Shown: positions 22,501 to 36,876 of the stretch, piece after piece | Layout of the letters: each line of letters starts with the position of its first letter | Position numbering within the stretch: position 1 is the stretch's first letter | NCBI GenBank assembly: GCA_963971405.1 | Contig: OZ020490.1 | Location: 992,001-1,056,000 of the forward strand | Direction: 5' to 3' | DNA length: 64,000 nucleotides | Source: Psococerastis gibbosa | Taxonomy: Eukaryota > Arthropoda > Insecta > Psocodea > Psocidae | The notes under the pieces: generated by a model | The model's input: only the letters and a program-made list of their open reading frames with translations | What the model was told of the DNA's origin: nothing | The model's database searches: none | Program-made: the position numbers and the translations under genes

Positions 22501-24672
22501 AATACTAACAAATACTATTGCTTTATGTATACTATAGTATCTGTAGCAATGTTAGGCTAATTAAAGCCACCTATACTGCTTTCAAGACCGTAAAATTAAT
22601 TAATATTCAATTTCGGTGCATATTGACGAAAAAATATATAAAAAGCATTCAACTTAAGTTACAACTTCATTATAAGCGGCATAAACATAGGTTGGACACG
22701 AGTATAAAGACGTAACTTTCAACAACCCCCTTCCCTTTGAAATTCGGTAAAAAACAAAAAGAAATCAAGAACATTTCGGGGAAATCTCCAGTTCAATTTT
22801 GGTATTTCTTGACTCCGTGGGTTATGTTGTCAATTGTTGATGTCGTTGGCATACAATATTTTAGTTAATACAATAGGCAATCCAAGAAGGACAAATAACC
22901 CCACATACAATACGTTGTCTTCCAGCTATTTCAATGCCGCCGTATGATAGAATAATAACTATTTTCCGAATCTCGGCATATTAACTTTTTTTGCACCCTT
23001 AAATACCTGAAATTGCTAACAAATACGGTTACTAAATGTTAAGCGAAGTACCTATAGCAATGATGAGTCGTTTCAAGTCACCCGTCTTACTTTCAGACCC
23101 GTAAAAATAATTCATATTCAATTTGGGTGCATTAACCCTAATAAATAGACAAAAAATTATACGGCCTGCAATAAACAGGTTAAGCCAACAATTATTCGCT
23201 CATTATAAGCAACAAATATAAAGGTTTGAAACAAATATAAACACATAACATCCATCAACCCCCTTCCTCCAGAAAATTCGACCAAAACGCAAAATTTCAA
23301 GAAAAATTCAGGGAAATATCTCATTTGATTTAATTTTTTATTTACTCCGTGGTTTATGTTGTGTTATGTCGATGGTTATATCACACATTACTTTATAAGG
23401 TCAAATAGGCCCATATACAATATGCATTCTTCGGGCTATTTCAATGCCGCTACTTAATAGAAAAATGACTATTTTCCGGTTTTTCGGCAGATTAATTTTT
23501 TTGCAGCCATAACAAAAACTATATTGGTTAATGTTTGGCAAAATATCTGTAGCAACGATGATGAGTCATTTTAAGTAATTCTGCTTACTTTGAAAACCCT
23601 AAAAATAATTAATATTCAATTTAGGTGTATTAACACGAATAAACAGACAAAAAATATATTCAGCCACCCACATTGCGTTTAGTAGACGTTTTTATCTTTT
23701 ATTATCTTAGCTGATACTATAAACTAACCATAAAGTCAAATAACCCCAAATACACTACGTATTCTTCGAGCTATTTCAATTTCAATAGATAAATGACTAT
23801 TTTCTGTATTCTCGAACATCAATTTTTTTTTTTGCACCCTTTTTTCCCTAGAATAACCAACGGAAACTGTTGCTTAATGTTAACTATAGTATCTATAGCA
23901 GTGCCAAACTAATTTAGGCCACCTATTTTGCTTTTCAACCGTAAAAAGTATAAATGTTCAATTTCGGTGTATATAGACGAAAAAAGAGTTAAAAAATAAT
24001 TCAGCCTGTAATATCCAACTTAGGGCAACACGGTTACTGCCTCATTATAAGCGGCTTAAATACAGGTTTTAAACAAATGCAGACATATAACTACTTTCAA
24101 CCCCCTTCCCCCTGAAAATTCGGTCAAAACCCAAAATTTCATGAAAAGGTCGGGGAAATCTCCCGTTTGATATTGGTATTTATTTACTCCGTGGCTTATG
24201 TTGCATTTTGTAGCTGCATGTTTTTATCACGAATTACTTTAACATGTACTGTATTAAATCAAAATATTTTAAAACCCCCACACACAATACGTATGCTTCA
24301 AGCTGTTTCAATGCAGCTATGTGATAGATAAATGAATATTTTCCGCTTTCTCGGCAAAATAACTTTTTTTCACCACTACGTCCCAGGAGTAACTAACACA
24401 TACTATTGCTTAATGTATATTATAGTATTTTCAGCAAAGATAGGCTAATTAAAACCAAGAATACTCCTTTTAAGACCGTAAAATTAATTAATATTCAATT
24501 TCGGTGCATATTGACGAAAAAATTGATATTCAATTCGACAGCCTGCAATTTTCAACCGAAAATAATTTTTTATGTCTCATTAGAAGCAGTATTAATTGTG
24601 GCTTCAAACGAGTATAAACACATATTTTCAAATTCATACCTTCACCCCTAAAACGGGAGTGGAACACAAAGT
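19554..24672 (+). repeat. M run of U3
   Basis: Canonical monomer order. Local oddities are a repeated aggcctacct at about 20,920-20,940 and a TAG triplet run at about 21,791-21,805 replacing tatgttgag. The poly-A tract is interrupted (aaaaaacaaaaagaaa, about 22,748). No gene is seen. Confidence 0.88.
21791..21805 (+). repeat. TAG triplet run
   Basis: Five tandem tag units replace tatgttgag found here in the other units. Private to U3. Confidence 0.85.
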
Positions 24673-25900
24673 TTTTGTGTGGATATCATCAAGTTTCACG
24701 TTGAAAATGGCATATATTTGGCTTCCTATATCTATAATATGTAATTAATATGGATAAAACCTATCATTCATTGTACTACTGTATCAGATTCATGTAATTA
24801 ACGTACAATATCAACATATTTTCGCAATGTAAAATCCCAAAATTGCGAATATTTGTGTCTCTTTAGGTCATGTTTCATGTCCACTTTCGGTGGTTTACAT
24901 TCTCTATGGTTTATGTTGAGTTTAGTAGACTTTTTATCTTTAATTATCTTATATAACAGGCTATCCGAAAAAGGTAAATATACAATACGTATTCTTCCAG
25001 CTATTTCAATGCCGCCAAGTGATACACAAATGGCTATTTTCCGGTTTTTCGGCATATTAATTTTTTTGCACCTTTCTTTCCCTAGAATTACCAACGGAAA
25101 CAGTTCGATGTTAACTATAGTATCTATAGCAATGTCAAGCTAATTTAGGCCACCTATTATGCTTTCAAAACCGAAAATATAATATAATTAATGTTCTATT
25201 TCGGTGTATATAGACCAAGAAAGAGTTAAAAAATTACACAGTCTGTAATATCCAACTTAGGCCAACGGTTATTGTAAGCGGCTTAATTACAAGTTTTAAA
25301 CGACTACAAACAAATAACTAATTTCGACCCCCTTCCCCCTGAAAATTCGGTCAAAACACAAAATTTCATGAAAAGGTCGGGGGAATTTCCCGTTCGATTT
25401 TGGTATTTATTTTCTCCGTGGCTTATGTTGTATTTTGTAGATGTTTTTTTCACACATTACATTTTACCATATACTGGAGTAAATCAAAAAAAGTTTAAAA
25501 AACCCCACATACAATACGTATTTTTCAAGCTATTTCAATGCAGCTATGTGATAGATAAATAAACATTTTCCGGTTTCTCGGCATATTAATTTTTTTTCAC
25601 CACTAAGTCCCAAGAATAACTAACAAATACTATTGCTTAATGTATATTATAGTATTTTCAGCAAAGATAGGCTAATTAAAACCAAGAATACTCCTTTTAA
25701 GACCGTAAAATTAATTAATATTCAATTTCGGTGCATATTGACGAAAAAAATGATATTCAATTCCACAGCCTGCAATTTTCAACCGAAATTAATTTTCTAT
25801 GTCTCATTAGAAGCAGTATTAATTATGGCTTCAAACGAGTATAAACACATATTTTCAAATTCATACCTTCACCCCTAAAACGGGAGTGGAACACAAAGTG
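24673..25900 (+). repeat. Inserted 1.2-kb block of fused monomers
   Basis: Begins at about gtgtggatatcatc, like 21,553, follows that source at an offset of about 3114-3124 to about 25,560, then fuses into the last monomer type. Module A then follows. The left junction aacacaaagtttttgtgtgg contains four T not explained by either parent. Confidence 0.88.
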
Positions 25901-26222
25901 ACGCATTTCCGGCAATCCCATTTGAATTGCGTGGGCGGGTTGAAAGCAATTTTTTTTATGTGGAAGACCTATCTTAATAATTTAAATTATACCCATGTCT
26001 TCGTCCATTCCTCCTCTTTCATGGCATGATATGCCTTTTGATAATCAAGCAAGTGTTTTTGGCTTTGAGGGTGTAAAACGCCAGGGGGTGCGCACGATTT
26101 TCCTCAAAAAAGGCCTCTTTCGGCCGCGTTATTGTCTACCTATATATAAAAAATTAAAATTACTTAAAGGCTTATACGGGCTTTTCCACGTTTCTTTCTC
26201 TTTCCAGCCATATATCATTTAA
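25877..26222 (+). promoter_or_regulatory. Module A, alpha copy
   Basis: Near-identical to the copy at 440-785 (MSSSIPPL, FHVSFSF), with the GCGTGGGCG site retained. The two alpha copies share the fused monomer upstream, so they spread as one block. Confidence 0.4.
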
Positions 26223-26874
26223 GTTAATTAGTTAATTAAATTTAAGTTAATTTAGGCGTTGTCACGTTAAACTATCGTCCGTAAACCGCCTTTACAACCG
26301 ACTTAGAGACAACCAATTTTTTTCATTCTTAAATACCGAGAATTGCGATCAAAAACTGTTCCAAATAGCACACCCCCTAACCCCTTAAAATTCGGTCCAA
26401 ACACAAAAGTTAGGAAAATCGGGGAAATATCCCATTTAATTTCATGTTTTATTTACCCGTGGTTTATGTTGTGTTATGTAGATTTATATGACATAATATT
26501 TTATTTCATACCATAGGGTATCTAAAAAATCAAATTGGCCCATTTTACAATATCTATTCTTAGTGCTGTTTCAATGCAGCAAATGAGATATTTTCCATAT
26601 TTTTTACATACGGTATTATAATTTTTTCAACCATTTCATCCCAGGATACTGCTTTTGAAAGCTTGGCATACTCTCATTGGCATTGCAAAGAATTTTATAG
26701 CAACCTGTATTGGTTTCATGAGTGTAAAATTAATAAATATCTAATTAGGTGTAATAAGACCGAAAAACAGAAGACAAAGAATTCCACAGCCTAAAATATG
26801 TAATGGACATGAATGGCTTACATGTCCATGAAAGCAATTGAAATGAGGGTTTGAAACAAGTATTTAAAACTTTT

Positions 26875-27548
26875 TCCAACATCCACCCTCCTCCCTCTCA
26901 CAAACTCGCCTTTCTTCCATGCCTCTTCCTTATTTAATTCATAACTATCGTTCCATTCATGTTAGCATGATTTGTGATGCCTCATTGGACAGCTCTCTAC
27001 TCGACGATTGATTTGACATCCATGACACCCACCAGAATACTTAATTTACAGAAGCAGTGACGGCGAGGCCCGAAGGGCCGAGCTGCGTTTGGTCCGAGTT
27101 TCCTACGGTTCTCCTCCGTATTTATGTAAACTTTCACTTCGTTCCATCTTCACCCCCATGTAATTTCTTAGTAAAAAGTGGCAACTATAGCCAATAACCG
27201 TCCTCCCCCCCCCTACCCCCGAAACACGCCTTTTTCAATTCTTCTTCTTCCTTCTTTAACTCAAACTCCCGTACCATTCATCCTACAATCGTGTGTGATA
27301 CCTCATTGAAAAGCTCTCGACGCGAGGATTCATTTGACACCCATGACGATACCCACCATGATCAGTGCCCATGAGCAGTGACCGCGAGGCCGAAGGCCGA
27401 GCTGCCGCCCGCGGCAGGCGCAAGTGTAGGAGCCATGTGGGGCCCGTAGGGCCCCTGTGGCGGGGACACTTGTTATAACTTAATAGAACCCACCTACGAC
27501 CACTCACTCATCAATAACTGCGAGGGCGCAGCCCGAGCTGCCGCCCGA
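26875..27548 (+). repeat. Module G, complete copy
   Basis: All hairpins are intact. The poly-C tract is interrupted (a short C run, ta, then ccccc and g) at about 27,205-27,222, and cttcttcttcc is expanded by one triplet. Both are typical slippage changes. Confidence 0.9.
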
Positions 27549-28071
27549 CAAATGGTCTTAAAAGATAGATAGGACTAAGTCGAGTGGGGGAAAAATAGAA
27601 TCATCCCAATCGGGCCAAAATTGGCCCAGTTATGACATTTTTCCCCAACCCCTGCAAAATTGCCAAAAAAAGTGCAAATTTTACATTGGTTTTCCTATGC
27701 TGCGGAAAACGCGATAACAAAAAATTGAGATCCGCTGCGGCCAAAATGGCTTCGTAGCGCTATTCGGCCAACCTTTCCCCAACTTTCCCCCCAGGTCTCA
27801 CACCTATGTAAAATCTGACGGCTTCCAGATAATTAGCAAAGTGAAAAAGGGCAAAAATGCGAAAAAATGCCCATTTTCGACGAAAAAACGCGTTTTTCGG
27901 GGACGATTTTCGCGGGAAAAACATTGATTCGAAAAAATTAAAACCACTTTGCTACTTTCCACTATTCTTGCTCTTTACAACTGTGTAAGTTATATTGCTG
28001 TCGGTCTACCAGTTTCCCCACAGCTAGGTATGTAAGGGGGGTGTGCAAGAGGCCTACATGCGGGAAAAGGG
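27549..28071 (+). repeat. Module K, type I with type II 3' end
   Basis: Type I through the central hairpins, then ctctttacaactgtgtaagttatattgc-type sequence characteristic of type II copies, so it is a mosaic. Confidence 0.82.
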
Positions 28072-31000
28072 TATACCCTGCTGTGCATGCTTAGAGATAA
28101 AAAATTCCACAGCCTGCAATTTTTAACCAACATGAATAGTTAATGTGTCCCTAAAGGCACTATAAATAGGGGTTGCACCAGAGTATACAAGGGGTGGTTC
28201 CATCATCCCCCCTCCCCCTTTAAAATCGGGTCAAACACGAAATTTCACGCGATATTCTCAAAATTATTCCCGTTTTCCATCATTTCGAAAAATCTACCCT
28301 TATTCTAGGGGTGAAAATGTTTTTTGAATTTGCAGTTTCGCATGTTGTTTACTAATGTCAACAACTTATCAACAAATCTTCCAATTTAGGCCTACCATTT
28401 CGGTTGCAGTGTGCATGTCTTCAAGTTTCACGTTAAAAATGGCCCATGGTTTGCTTCCTATTTCTATAATATTTCTTTTACATGGACAAAACCTATCACC
28501 CATTATACTACTGTACCAGATTCATGTAATTAACGTACAATATCAACATATTTTTCCAATTTAAGAACCCAAATTTTCGATTATATGTGTATTTTTAAGG
28601 CATCTTTCACGTCCACTTTCGGTGGTTTACACACTCCATGGTTTATGTTGGGTTTAGTAGACGTTTTTATCTTTTATTATCTTATCTTATACTATATGGT
28701 ATCTAAAAACGTCAAATAAACCTATATACATTATGTATTCTTCCAGCTATTTCAATGCCGCCAAGTCATAGAAAAATGACTATTTTCCTTATTCTCGGCA
28801 TATTAATTTTTTTGCACCCACAATTACCAGGACTTAACTACGAAAGCATTTGCATAATGTTTAATTAAGTATCTGTAGCAATGCTATGGTAATTTAAGCC
28901 ACCCACAATGCTTTCAATACCGTAAAATAAATTCATTTTCAATTTTGGTGTATGAAGACCATAAAAGAGTTAAAAAATTATATACTCTGTAATATCCAAG
29001 TAGGACCAACAATTATAGCTTCATTATAAGCGGCACAAATACAGCTATTTAGCAAATACAAACACATGACTTCTTCCTCCCCCTTCCCCCTGAAATTTCG
29101 GTCGAGACGCATAAAAACTCAAGGAATTCTCCCGTTTCTGCAGTTACAAATATTCCACTGTCTGCAGTTTTCAATACGCGAGGATGTTTAATGTGTCGTT
29201 GAATGCAGTATGAATGATGCTTTCAAGGGCGTATACAAGGGATGTTTTCATCATCCCCCCTCCCCCTGTAAAATCGGGTCAAACACGAAATTTCCCACTA
29301 AATTCCTGAAAATATTCCCGTTTTTGATAATTTCGAAAAATCTACCTCCTTTTTCGTGGTCAAAATGTACCGTAAATTTGCAGTTTCGCATGTTGTTTAC
29401 TAATGTCAACAAACAATCAACAAATCATCCAATTTAGGCCTACCATTTCGGGTACATTGTGGATATCATCATGTTTTTATGTTAAAAATGGCCTATGTTT
29501 TGCTTCCTATTTCTATAATATGCATTTTATATGAATAAAATGTATCAAACATTATACTACTGTACCGGTTTAATGTAATTATCGTACATTATCCACATAT
29601 TTTCCCAATTTTAGAACCCAAATTTTCGAATACATGTGTATTTTGATGGCATGTTTCATGTCCACTTTCGGTGCTTTACATACTCCATGGTTAATGTTGC
29701 GTTTAGTAGACTTTTTATCTTTTATTATCTTATCTTAGACAATAGGCTATCCGAAAAAGGTTAATAATCCCATATACAATACTTATTCTTCGAGCTATTT
29801 CAATGCCGCCAAGTGATAGATAAATGACTATTTTCTGTATTCTCGGCATATTAATTTTTTTGCACCCGCAATTACCAGGATTTACCTACGGAAGCACTAG
29901 CTTAATGTTTACTATAGTATCTTTAGCAATGCTAAGGTAATGTCAGCCACCCACATTGCTTTCAAGTAAATTTCAAGTAAATTTGCAGTTTCACATACTG
30001 TTTACATATGTAAACAAAAAATAAACAAATGTTCCAATTTACGCCTACCATTTTGGCTACAGTGTGGATATCTTCAAGTTTCACGTTGAAAACGGCATAT
30101 ATTTGGTTTCCTATATCTATAATATGTAATTAATATGGATAAAACCTATCATTCATTATACTACTGTATCAGATTCATGTAATTAACGTACAATATGAAC
30201 ATATTTTCGCAATGTAAAATCCCAAAATTGCGAATATTTGTGTCTTTTTAGGGCATGTTTCATGTCCACTTTCGGTGGTTTACATTCTCTATGGTTTATG
30301 TTGAGTTTAGTAGACTTTTTATCTTTTATTATCTTATATAATAGGCTATCCGAAAAAGGTAAATAATCCCATATACAATACGTATTCTTCCACCTTCCAG
30401 CCAAGTGATAGACAAATGGCTATTTTCCGGTTTTTCGGCATATTAATTTTTTTGCACCCTTCTTTCCCTAGAATTACCAACGGAAACAGTTTAATATTAA
30501 CTATAGTATCTATAGCAATGTCAAGCTAATTTAGGCCACCTATTATGCTTTCGAAACCGAAAATATAATATAATTAATGTTCTATTTCGGTGTATATAGA
30601 CCAAGAAAGCGTTAAAAAATTACACAGTCTGTAATATCCAACTTAGGCCAACGGTTATTTTAAGCGGCTTAATTACAAGTTTTAAACGATTACAAACATA
30701 TAACTACTTTCGACCCCCTTCCCCCTGAAAATTCGGTCAAACACAAAATTTCATGAAAAGGTCGGGGGAATCTCCCGTTCGATTTTGGTATTTATTTTCA
30801 CCGTGGCATATGTTGTATTTTGTAGATGTTTTTTTCACACATGATGTTTTACCATATACTGGAGTAAATCAAAAAAAGTTTAAAAACCCCCACATACAAT
30901 ACGTATTCTTCAAGCTATTTCAATGCAGCTATGTGGTAGATAAATAAATATTTTCCGGTTTCTCGGCATATTAATTTTTTTCACCACTAAGTCCCAGAAA

Positions 31001-33137
31001 TACTAACAAATACTATTGCATTATGTATACTATAGTATCTGTAGCAATGTTAGGCTAATTAAAGCCACCTATACTGCTTTCAAGACCGTAAAATTAATTA
31101 ATATTCAATTTCGGTGCATATTGACGAAAAAATATATAAAAAGCATTCAACTTAAGTTACAACTTCATTATAAGCGGCATAAACATAGGTTGGACACGAG
31201 TATAAAGACGTAACTTTCAACAACCCCCTTCCCTTTGAAATTCGGTAAAAAAAAAAAAAAAATCAAGAACATTTCGGGGAAATCTCCAGTTCAATTTTGG
31301 TATTTCTTGACTCCGTGGGTTATGTTGTCAATTGTTGATGTCGTTGGCATACAATATTTTAGTTAATACAATAGGCAATCCAAGAAGGACAAATAACCCC
31401 ACATACAATACGTTGTCTTCCAGCTATTTCAATGCCGCCGTATGATAGAATAATAACTATTTTCCGAATCTCGGCATATTAACTTTTTTTGCACCCTTAA
31501 ATACCTGAAATTGCTAACAAATACGGTTACTAAATGTTAAGCGAAGTATCTATAGCAATGATGAGTCGTTTCAAGTCACCCGTCTTACTTTCAGACCCGT
31601 AAAAATAATTCATATTCAATTTGGGTGCATTAACCCTAATAAATAGACAAAAAATTATACGGCCTGCAATAAACAGGTTAAGCCAACAATTATTCGCTCA
31701 TTATAAGCAGCAAATATAAAGGTTTGAAACAAATATAAACACATAACATCCAACAACCCCCTTCCTCCAGAAAATTCGACCAAAACGCAAAATTTCAAGA
31801 AAAAGTCAGGGAAATATCTCATTTGATTTAATTTGTTATTTACTCCGTGGTTTATGTTGTGTTATGTCGATGGTTATATCACACATTACTTTATAAGGTC
31901 AAATAGGCCCATATACAATATGCATTCTTCGGGCTATTTCAATGCCGCTACTTAATAGAAAAATGACTATTTTCCGGTTTTTCGGCAGATTAATTTTTTT
32001 GCAGCCATAACAAAAACTATATTGGTTAATGTTTGGCAAAATATCTGTAGCAACGACGATGAGTCATTTTAAGTAATTCTGCATACTTTGAAAACCCTAA
32101 AAATAAGTAATATTCAATTTAGGTGTATTAACACGAATAAACAGACAAAAAATATATTCAGCCACCCACATTGCGTTTAGTAGACGTTTTTATCTTTTAT
32201 TATCTTAGCTTATACTATAAGCTAACCAAAAAAGTCAAATAACCCCTAATACACTACGTATTCTTCGAGCTATTTCAATTTCAATAGATAAATGACTATT
32301 TTCTGTATTCTCGAACATTAATTTTTTTTTGCACCCTTTTTTCCCTAGAATAACCAACGGAAACTGTTGCTTAATGTTAACTATAGCAATGTCAAATTAA
32401 TTTAGGCCACCTATTTTGCTTTTCAACCGTAAAAAGTATTAATGTTCAATTTTGGTGTATATAGACGAAAAAAGAGTTAAAAAATGATTCAGCCTGTAAT
32501 ATCCAACTTTGGGCAACACGGTTACTGCCTCATTATAAGCGGCTTAAATACAGGTTTTAAACAAATGCCGACATATAACTACTTTCAACCCCCTTCCCCC
32601 TGAAAATTCGGTCAAAACACAAAATTTCATGAAAAGGTCGGGGAAATCTTCCGTTTGATTTTGGTATTTATTTACTCATTGGCTTATGTTGCATTTTGTA
32701 GCTGCATGTTTTTATCACGAATTACTTTAACATGTACTGTATTAAATCAAAATATTTTAAAAACCCCCACACACAATACGTATGCTTCAAGCTGTTTCAA
32801 TGCAGCTATGTGATAGATAAATGAATATTTTCCGCTTTCTCGGCAAAATATTTTTTTTTCACCACTACGTCCCAGGAGTAACTAATACATACTATTGCTT
32901 AATGTATACTATAGTATTTTCAGCAAAGGTAGGCTAATTAAAACCAAGAATACTCCTTTCAAGACCGTAAAATTAATTAATATTCAATTTCGGTGCATAT
33001 TGACGAAAAAATTGATATTCAATTCCACAGCCTCCAATTTTCAACCGAAATTAATTTTTTATGTCTCATTAGAAGTAGTATTAATTATGGCTTCAAACGA
33101 GTATAAACACATATTTTCAAATTCATACCTTCACCCC
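28072..33137 (+). repeat. M run of U4 (reference)
   Basis: Canonical run without internal duplications. Spacing of anchors is 1048, about 594, about 526, about 509, about 510, about 338 and about 520 bp. The 1048-bp interval holds an ordinary monomer plus a K-proximal type segment (aatacgcgaggatg, then atcatcccccctcccc). No gene is seen. Confidence 0.88.
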
Positions 33138-33483
33138 TAAAATGGGAGTGGAACAGAAAGTGACGCATTTCCGGCAATCCCATTTGAATTGGGTGGACGA
33201 GTTTAAAGCAATTTTTTGATGTGGAAGACCTATCTTAATAATTTAAATTATACCCATGTCTTCGTCCAATCTTCCTCTTTCATGGCATGATATGTCTTTT
33301 GATAATCAAGCAAGTGTTTTTGGCTTTCAGGGTGTAAAATGCCAGGGGGTGCGCACGATTTTCCTCAAAAAAGGCCTCTTTCGGCCGCGTTATTGTCTAC
33401 CTATATATAAAAAATTAAAATTACTTAAAGGCTTTTACGGGCTTTTCCACGTTTCTTTCTATTTCCAGCCATATATCATTTAA
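33138..33483 (+). promoter_or_regulatory. Module A, gamma copy with lost EGR-like site
   Basis: GCGTGGGCGGG has become gggtggacgag, destroying the EGR/Sp1 match, while the CRE- and ETS-like sites and TATA-like run remain. The frame at 33,256-33,483 carries I-to-N, P-to-S, E-to-Q, R-to-C and L-to-F changes against beta, plus a private S-to-Y. Confidence 0.35.
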
Positions 33484-34137
33484 GTTAATTAGTTAATTAA
33501 ATTTAAGTTAATTTAGGCGTTGTCACGTTAAACTATCGTCCGTAAACCGCCATTACAACCGACTTAGAGACAGCCAATTTTTTTTCATCCTTAAATACTG
33601 AGAATTGCAATCAAAAACTGTCTAAAGTAGCACACCCCCTAACCCCTTAAAATTTGGTCCAAACACAAAAGTTAGGAAAAGTCGGGGAAATATCCCATTT
33701 CATTTCAATTTTTATTTACCCGTGGTTTATGTTGTGTTATGTAGATTTATATGACATAATATTTTATTTCATACCGTAGGGTATCTAAAAAATCAAATCG
33801 GCCCATTTTACAATATCTATTCTTAGTGCTGTTTCAATGCAGCAATTGAGATATTTTCCATATTTTTTACATACGGTATTATAATTTTTTCAACCATTTC
33901 ATCCCAGGATACTGCTTTTGAAAGCTTGACATACTATCATTGGCATTGCTAAGAATTCTACAGCAACCTGTATTGGTGCCATGACTGTAAAGTTAATTAA
34001 TATCCAATTAGGTGTAATAAGACCGAAAAACAGAAGAAAAACAATTCCACAGCCTAAAATTTGTAATGGACATGAATGGCTTACATGTCCATAAAAGCAA
34101 TTGAAATGAGGGTTTGAAACGAGTATTTAAAATTTTT

Positions 34138-34808
34138 TCCAACATCCACCCTCTTCCCTCTCACAAACTCGCCTTTTTTCCATTCCTCTTCCTCCTTTAA
34201 TTCTTAACTATCGTTCCATTCATGTTAGCATGATGTGTGATGCCTCATTGGACAGCTCTCTACTCGACGATTGATTTGACATCCATGACACCCACCACAA
34301 TACATAATTTACAGAAGCAGTGACGGCGAGGCCCGAAGGGCCGAGCTGCGTTTGGTCCGAGTTTCCTACGGTTCTCTTCCGTATTTAAGTAAACTTTCAC
34401 TGCGTTCCATCTTTCCATCACCCCCATGTAATTTCTTAGTAAAAAGTGGCAACTATAGCCAATAACAGTCCTCCCCCCCCCCCAAACACGCCTTTTTCAA
34501 TTCTTCTTCCTTCTTTAACTCAAAACTCCCGTACCATTCATGCTACAATCGTGTGTGATAGCTCATTGGAAAGCTCTCGACGCGAGGATTCATTTGACAC
34601 CCATGACGATACCCACCATGATCAGTGCCCATGAGCAGTGACCGCGAGGCCGAAGGCCGAGCTGCCGCCCGCGGCAGGCGCAAGTGTAGGAGCCATGTGG
34701 GGCCCGTAGGGCCCCTGTGGCGGAGACACTTGTTATAACTTAATAGAACCCACCTACGACCACTCACTCATCAATAACTGCGAGGGCGCAGCCCGAGCTG
34801 CCGCCCGA
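34138..34808 (+). repeat. Module G, complete copy with recombination switch
   Basis: The left part, up to hairpin C, matches 54,011-54,531, including the extra tttccatc near 34,412. The right part, from about 34,739, matches 10,975 onward. The switch lies between hairpins C and D. All hairpin stems remain perfect. Confidence 0.88.
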
Positions 34809-35330
34809 CAAATGGTCTTAAAAGATAGATACATCCAAGTCGAGTGGGGGAAAAATAGAATCATCCCAATCGGGCCAAAATTGGCCCAGTTATGACATTT
34901 TTCCCCAACCCCTGCAAAATTGCCAAAAAAGTGCACATTTTACATTGGTTTTCCTATGCTGCGGAAAACGCGATAACAAAAAATTGAGATCCGCTGCGGC
35001 CAAAATGGCGACGTAGCGCTATTCCCTCAACCTTTCCCCAACTTTCCCCCCAGGTCTCATACCTATGTAAAATCTGACGGCTTCCAGATAATTAGCAAAG
35101 TGAAAAAGTGTAAAAACTCCAAAAAATGCCCGTTTTCGACGAAAAAACCCGTTTTTCGGGGGCAATTTCCGCGGGAAAAAAATTGATTCGAAAAAAATAA
35201 AACCACTTTGCTACTTTCCACTATCCTTGCTCTTTACAACTGTGTAAGTTATATTGCTGTCGGTCTACCAGTTTCCCCACAGCTAGGTATGTAAGGGGGG
35301 TGTGCAAGGGGCCTACATGCGGGAAAAGGG
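34809..35330 (+). repeat. Module K, type II
   Basis: Matches 11,045-11,566 at every type-diagnostic position I checked, as part of the 8-kb duplicated block. Confidence 0.85.
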
Positions 35331-36876
35331 TACCCCCCGCTGTGCATGCTTAGAGATAAAAAATTCCACAGCCTGCAATTTTTAACCGACATGAATAGTT
35401 AAGGGGTCGCTAAAGGCACTATAAATAGGGGTTGCACCCGAGTGTACAAAGGGTGGTTCCATCATCCCCCCTCCCCCTTTAAAATCGGGTCAAACACGAA
35501 ATTTCACGCGATATTCTCAAAATTATTCCCGTTTTCCATCATTTCGAAAAATCTACCCTTATTCTAGGGGTGAAAATGTTTTTTAAATTTGCAGTTTCGC
35601 ATGATGTTTACTAATGTAAACAAACTGTCAACAAATCATACAATTTAAGTCTAGCATTTCGGCTACAGTGTGGATATTTTCAAGTTTCACGTTGAAAATG
35701 GCCAATGTTTTCCTTCCTATTTCTATAATATATACTTTATATGGATAAAGTGTATGACACATTATACTACTGTACTAGATTCATGTAAGTAACGTACAAT
35801 ATCGACTTATTTTCCCAATTTAACAACCCAAATTTTCGATTATATGTGTATTTTTAAGGCATGTTTCACGTCCACTTTCGGTGGTTTACATACTCTATGG
35901 TTTATGTTGCGTTTAGTGGACGTTTTTATCTTTTACTATCTTATCTTATACTATATGGTATCTAAAAAGGTCAAATAACCCTATATACATTACGTATTCT
36001 TCCAGCAATTTCAAAGCCGCCAAGAGATAGAAAAATGACTATTTTCCTTATTCTAGGCATATTAATTTTTTTGCACCCACAATTACCAGGACTCAACTAC
36101 GGAAGCATTTGCATAATGTTCAATTAACTATCTGTAGCAATGCTATGGTAATTTAAGCCACCCACAGTGCTTTCTATACCGTAAAATTAATTAATATTCA
36201 ATTATGGTGTATGAAAACTATAAAAGAGATAAAAAAATTATATAGTCTGAAATATCCAAGTAAGATTAACAATTATTGCTTCATTATAAGCGGCACAAAT
36301 ACAGCTTTTCAACAAATACAAACACATGACTTCCTCCTCCCCCCTTCCCCTGAAATTTCGGTCGAGACACATAAAAACTCAAGGAATTCTCCCGTTTCTG
36401 CAGTTACAAATATTCCACTGTCTGCAGTTTTCAATACGCGAGGATGTTTAATGTGTCGTTGAATGCAGTATGAATGATGCTTTCAAGGGCGTATACAAGG
36501 GGTGTTTTCATCATCCCCCCTCCCCCTCTAAAATCGGGTACGACACGAAATTTCCCACTAAATTCCTGAAAATATTCCCGTTTTTTATAATTTCGAAAAA
36601 TCTACCTCCTTTTTCGTGGTCAAAATGTATCGTAAATTTGCAGTTTCGCATGTTGTTTACTAATGTCAACAAACAATCAACAAATCATCCAATTTAGGCC
36701 TACCATTTCGGGTACATTGTGGATATCATCATGTTTTTATGTTAAAAATGGCCTATGTTTTGCTTCCTATTTCTATAATATGCATTTTATATGAATAAAA
36801 TGTATCAAACATTATACTACTGTACCGGTTTAATGTAATTATCGTACATTATCCACATATTTTCCCAATTTTAGAA

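Larger units (their letters stand above)
17485..25994 (+). repeat. U3: HOR unit of 8510 bp with an extra 1.2-kb block
   Basis: The unit is canonical to 24,672, where module A should follow. Instead the sequence returns to a monomer resembling 21,553 onward, runs through a fused monomer of the U0 type, and reaches module A 1227 bp late. Its 5' part to about 19,013 is near-identical to 40,592-42,115. Confidence 0.9.
25995..33255 (+). repeat. U4: canonical HOR unit (7261 bp)
   Basis: This is a good reference unit. A is 25,995-26,222 with its upstream part from 25,877; the linker is to about 26,874; G is 26,875-27,548; K is 27,549-28,071; M is 28,072-33,137. Copies of the anchor tttcaatg in M lie at about 28,750, 29,798, 30,918, 31,427, 31,937, 32,275 and 32,795, with a degenerate one near 30,392. 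Monomers are thus mostly 510-595 bp, with one compound interval of 1048 bp and one shortened to 338 bp. Confidence 0.93.
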
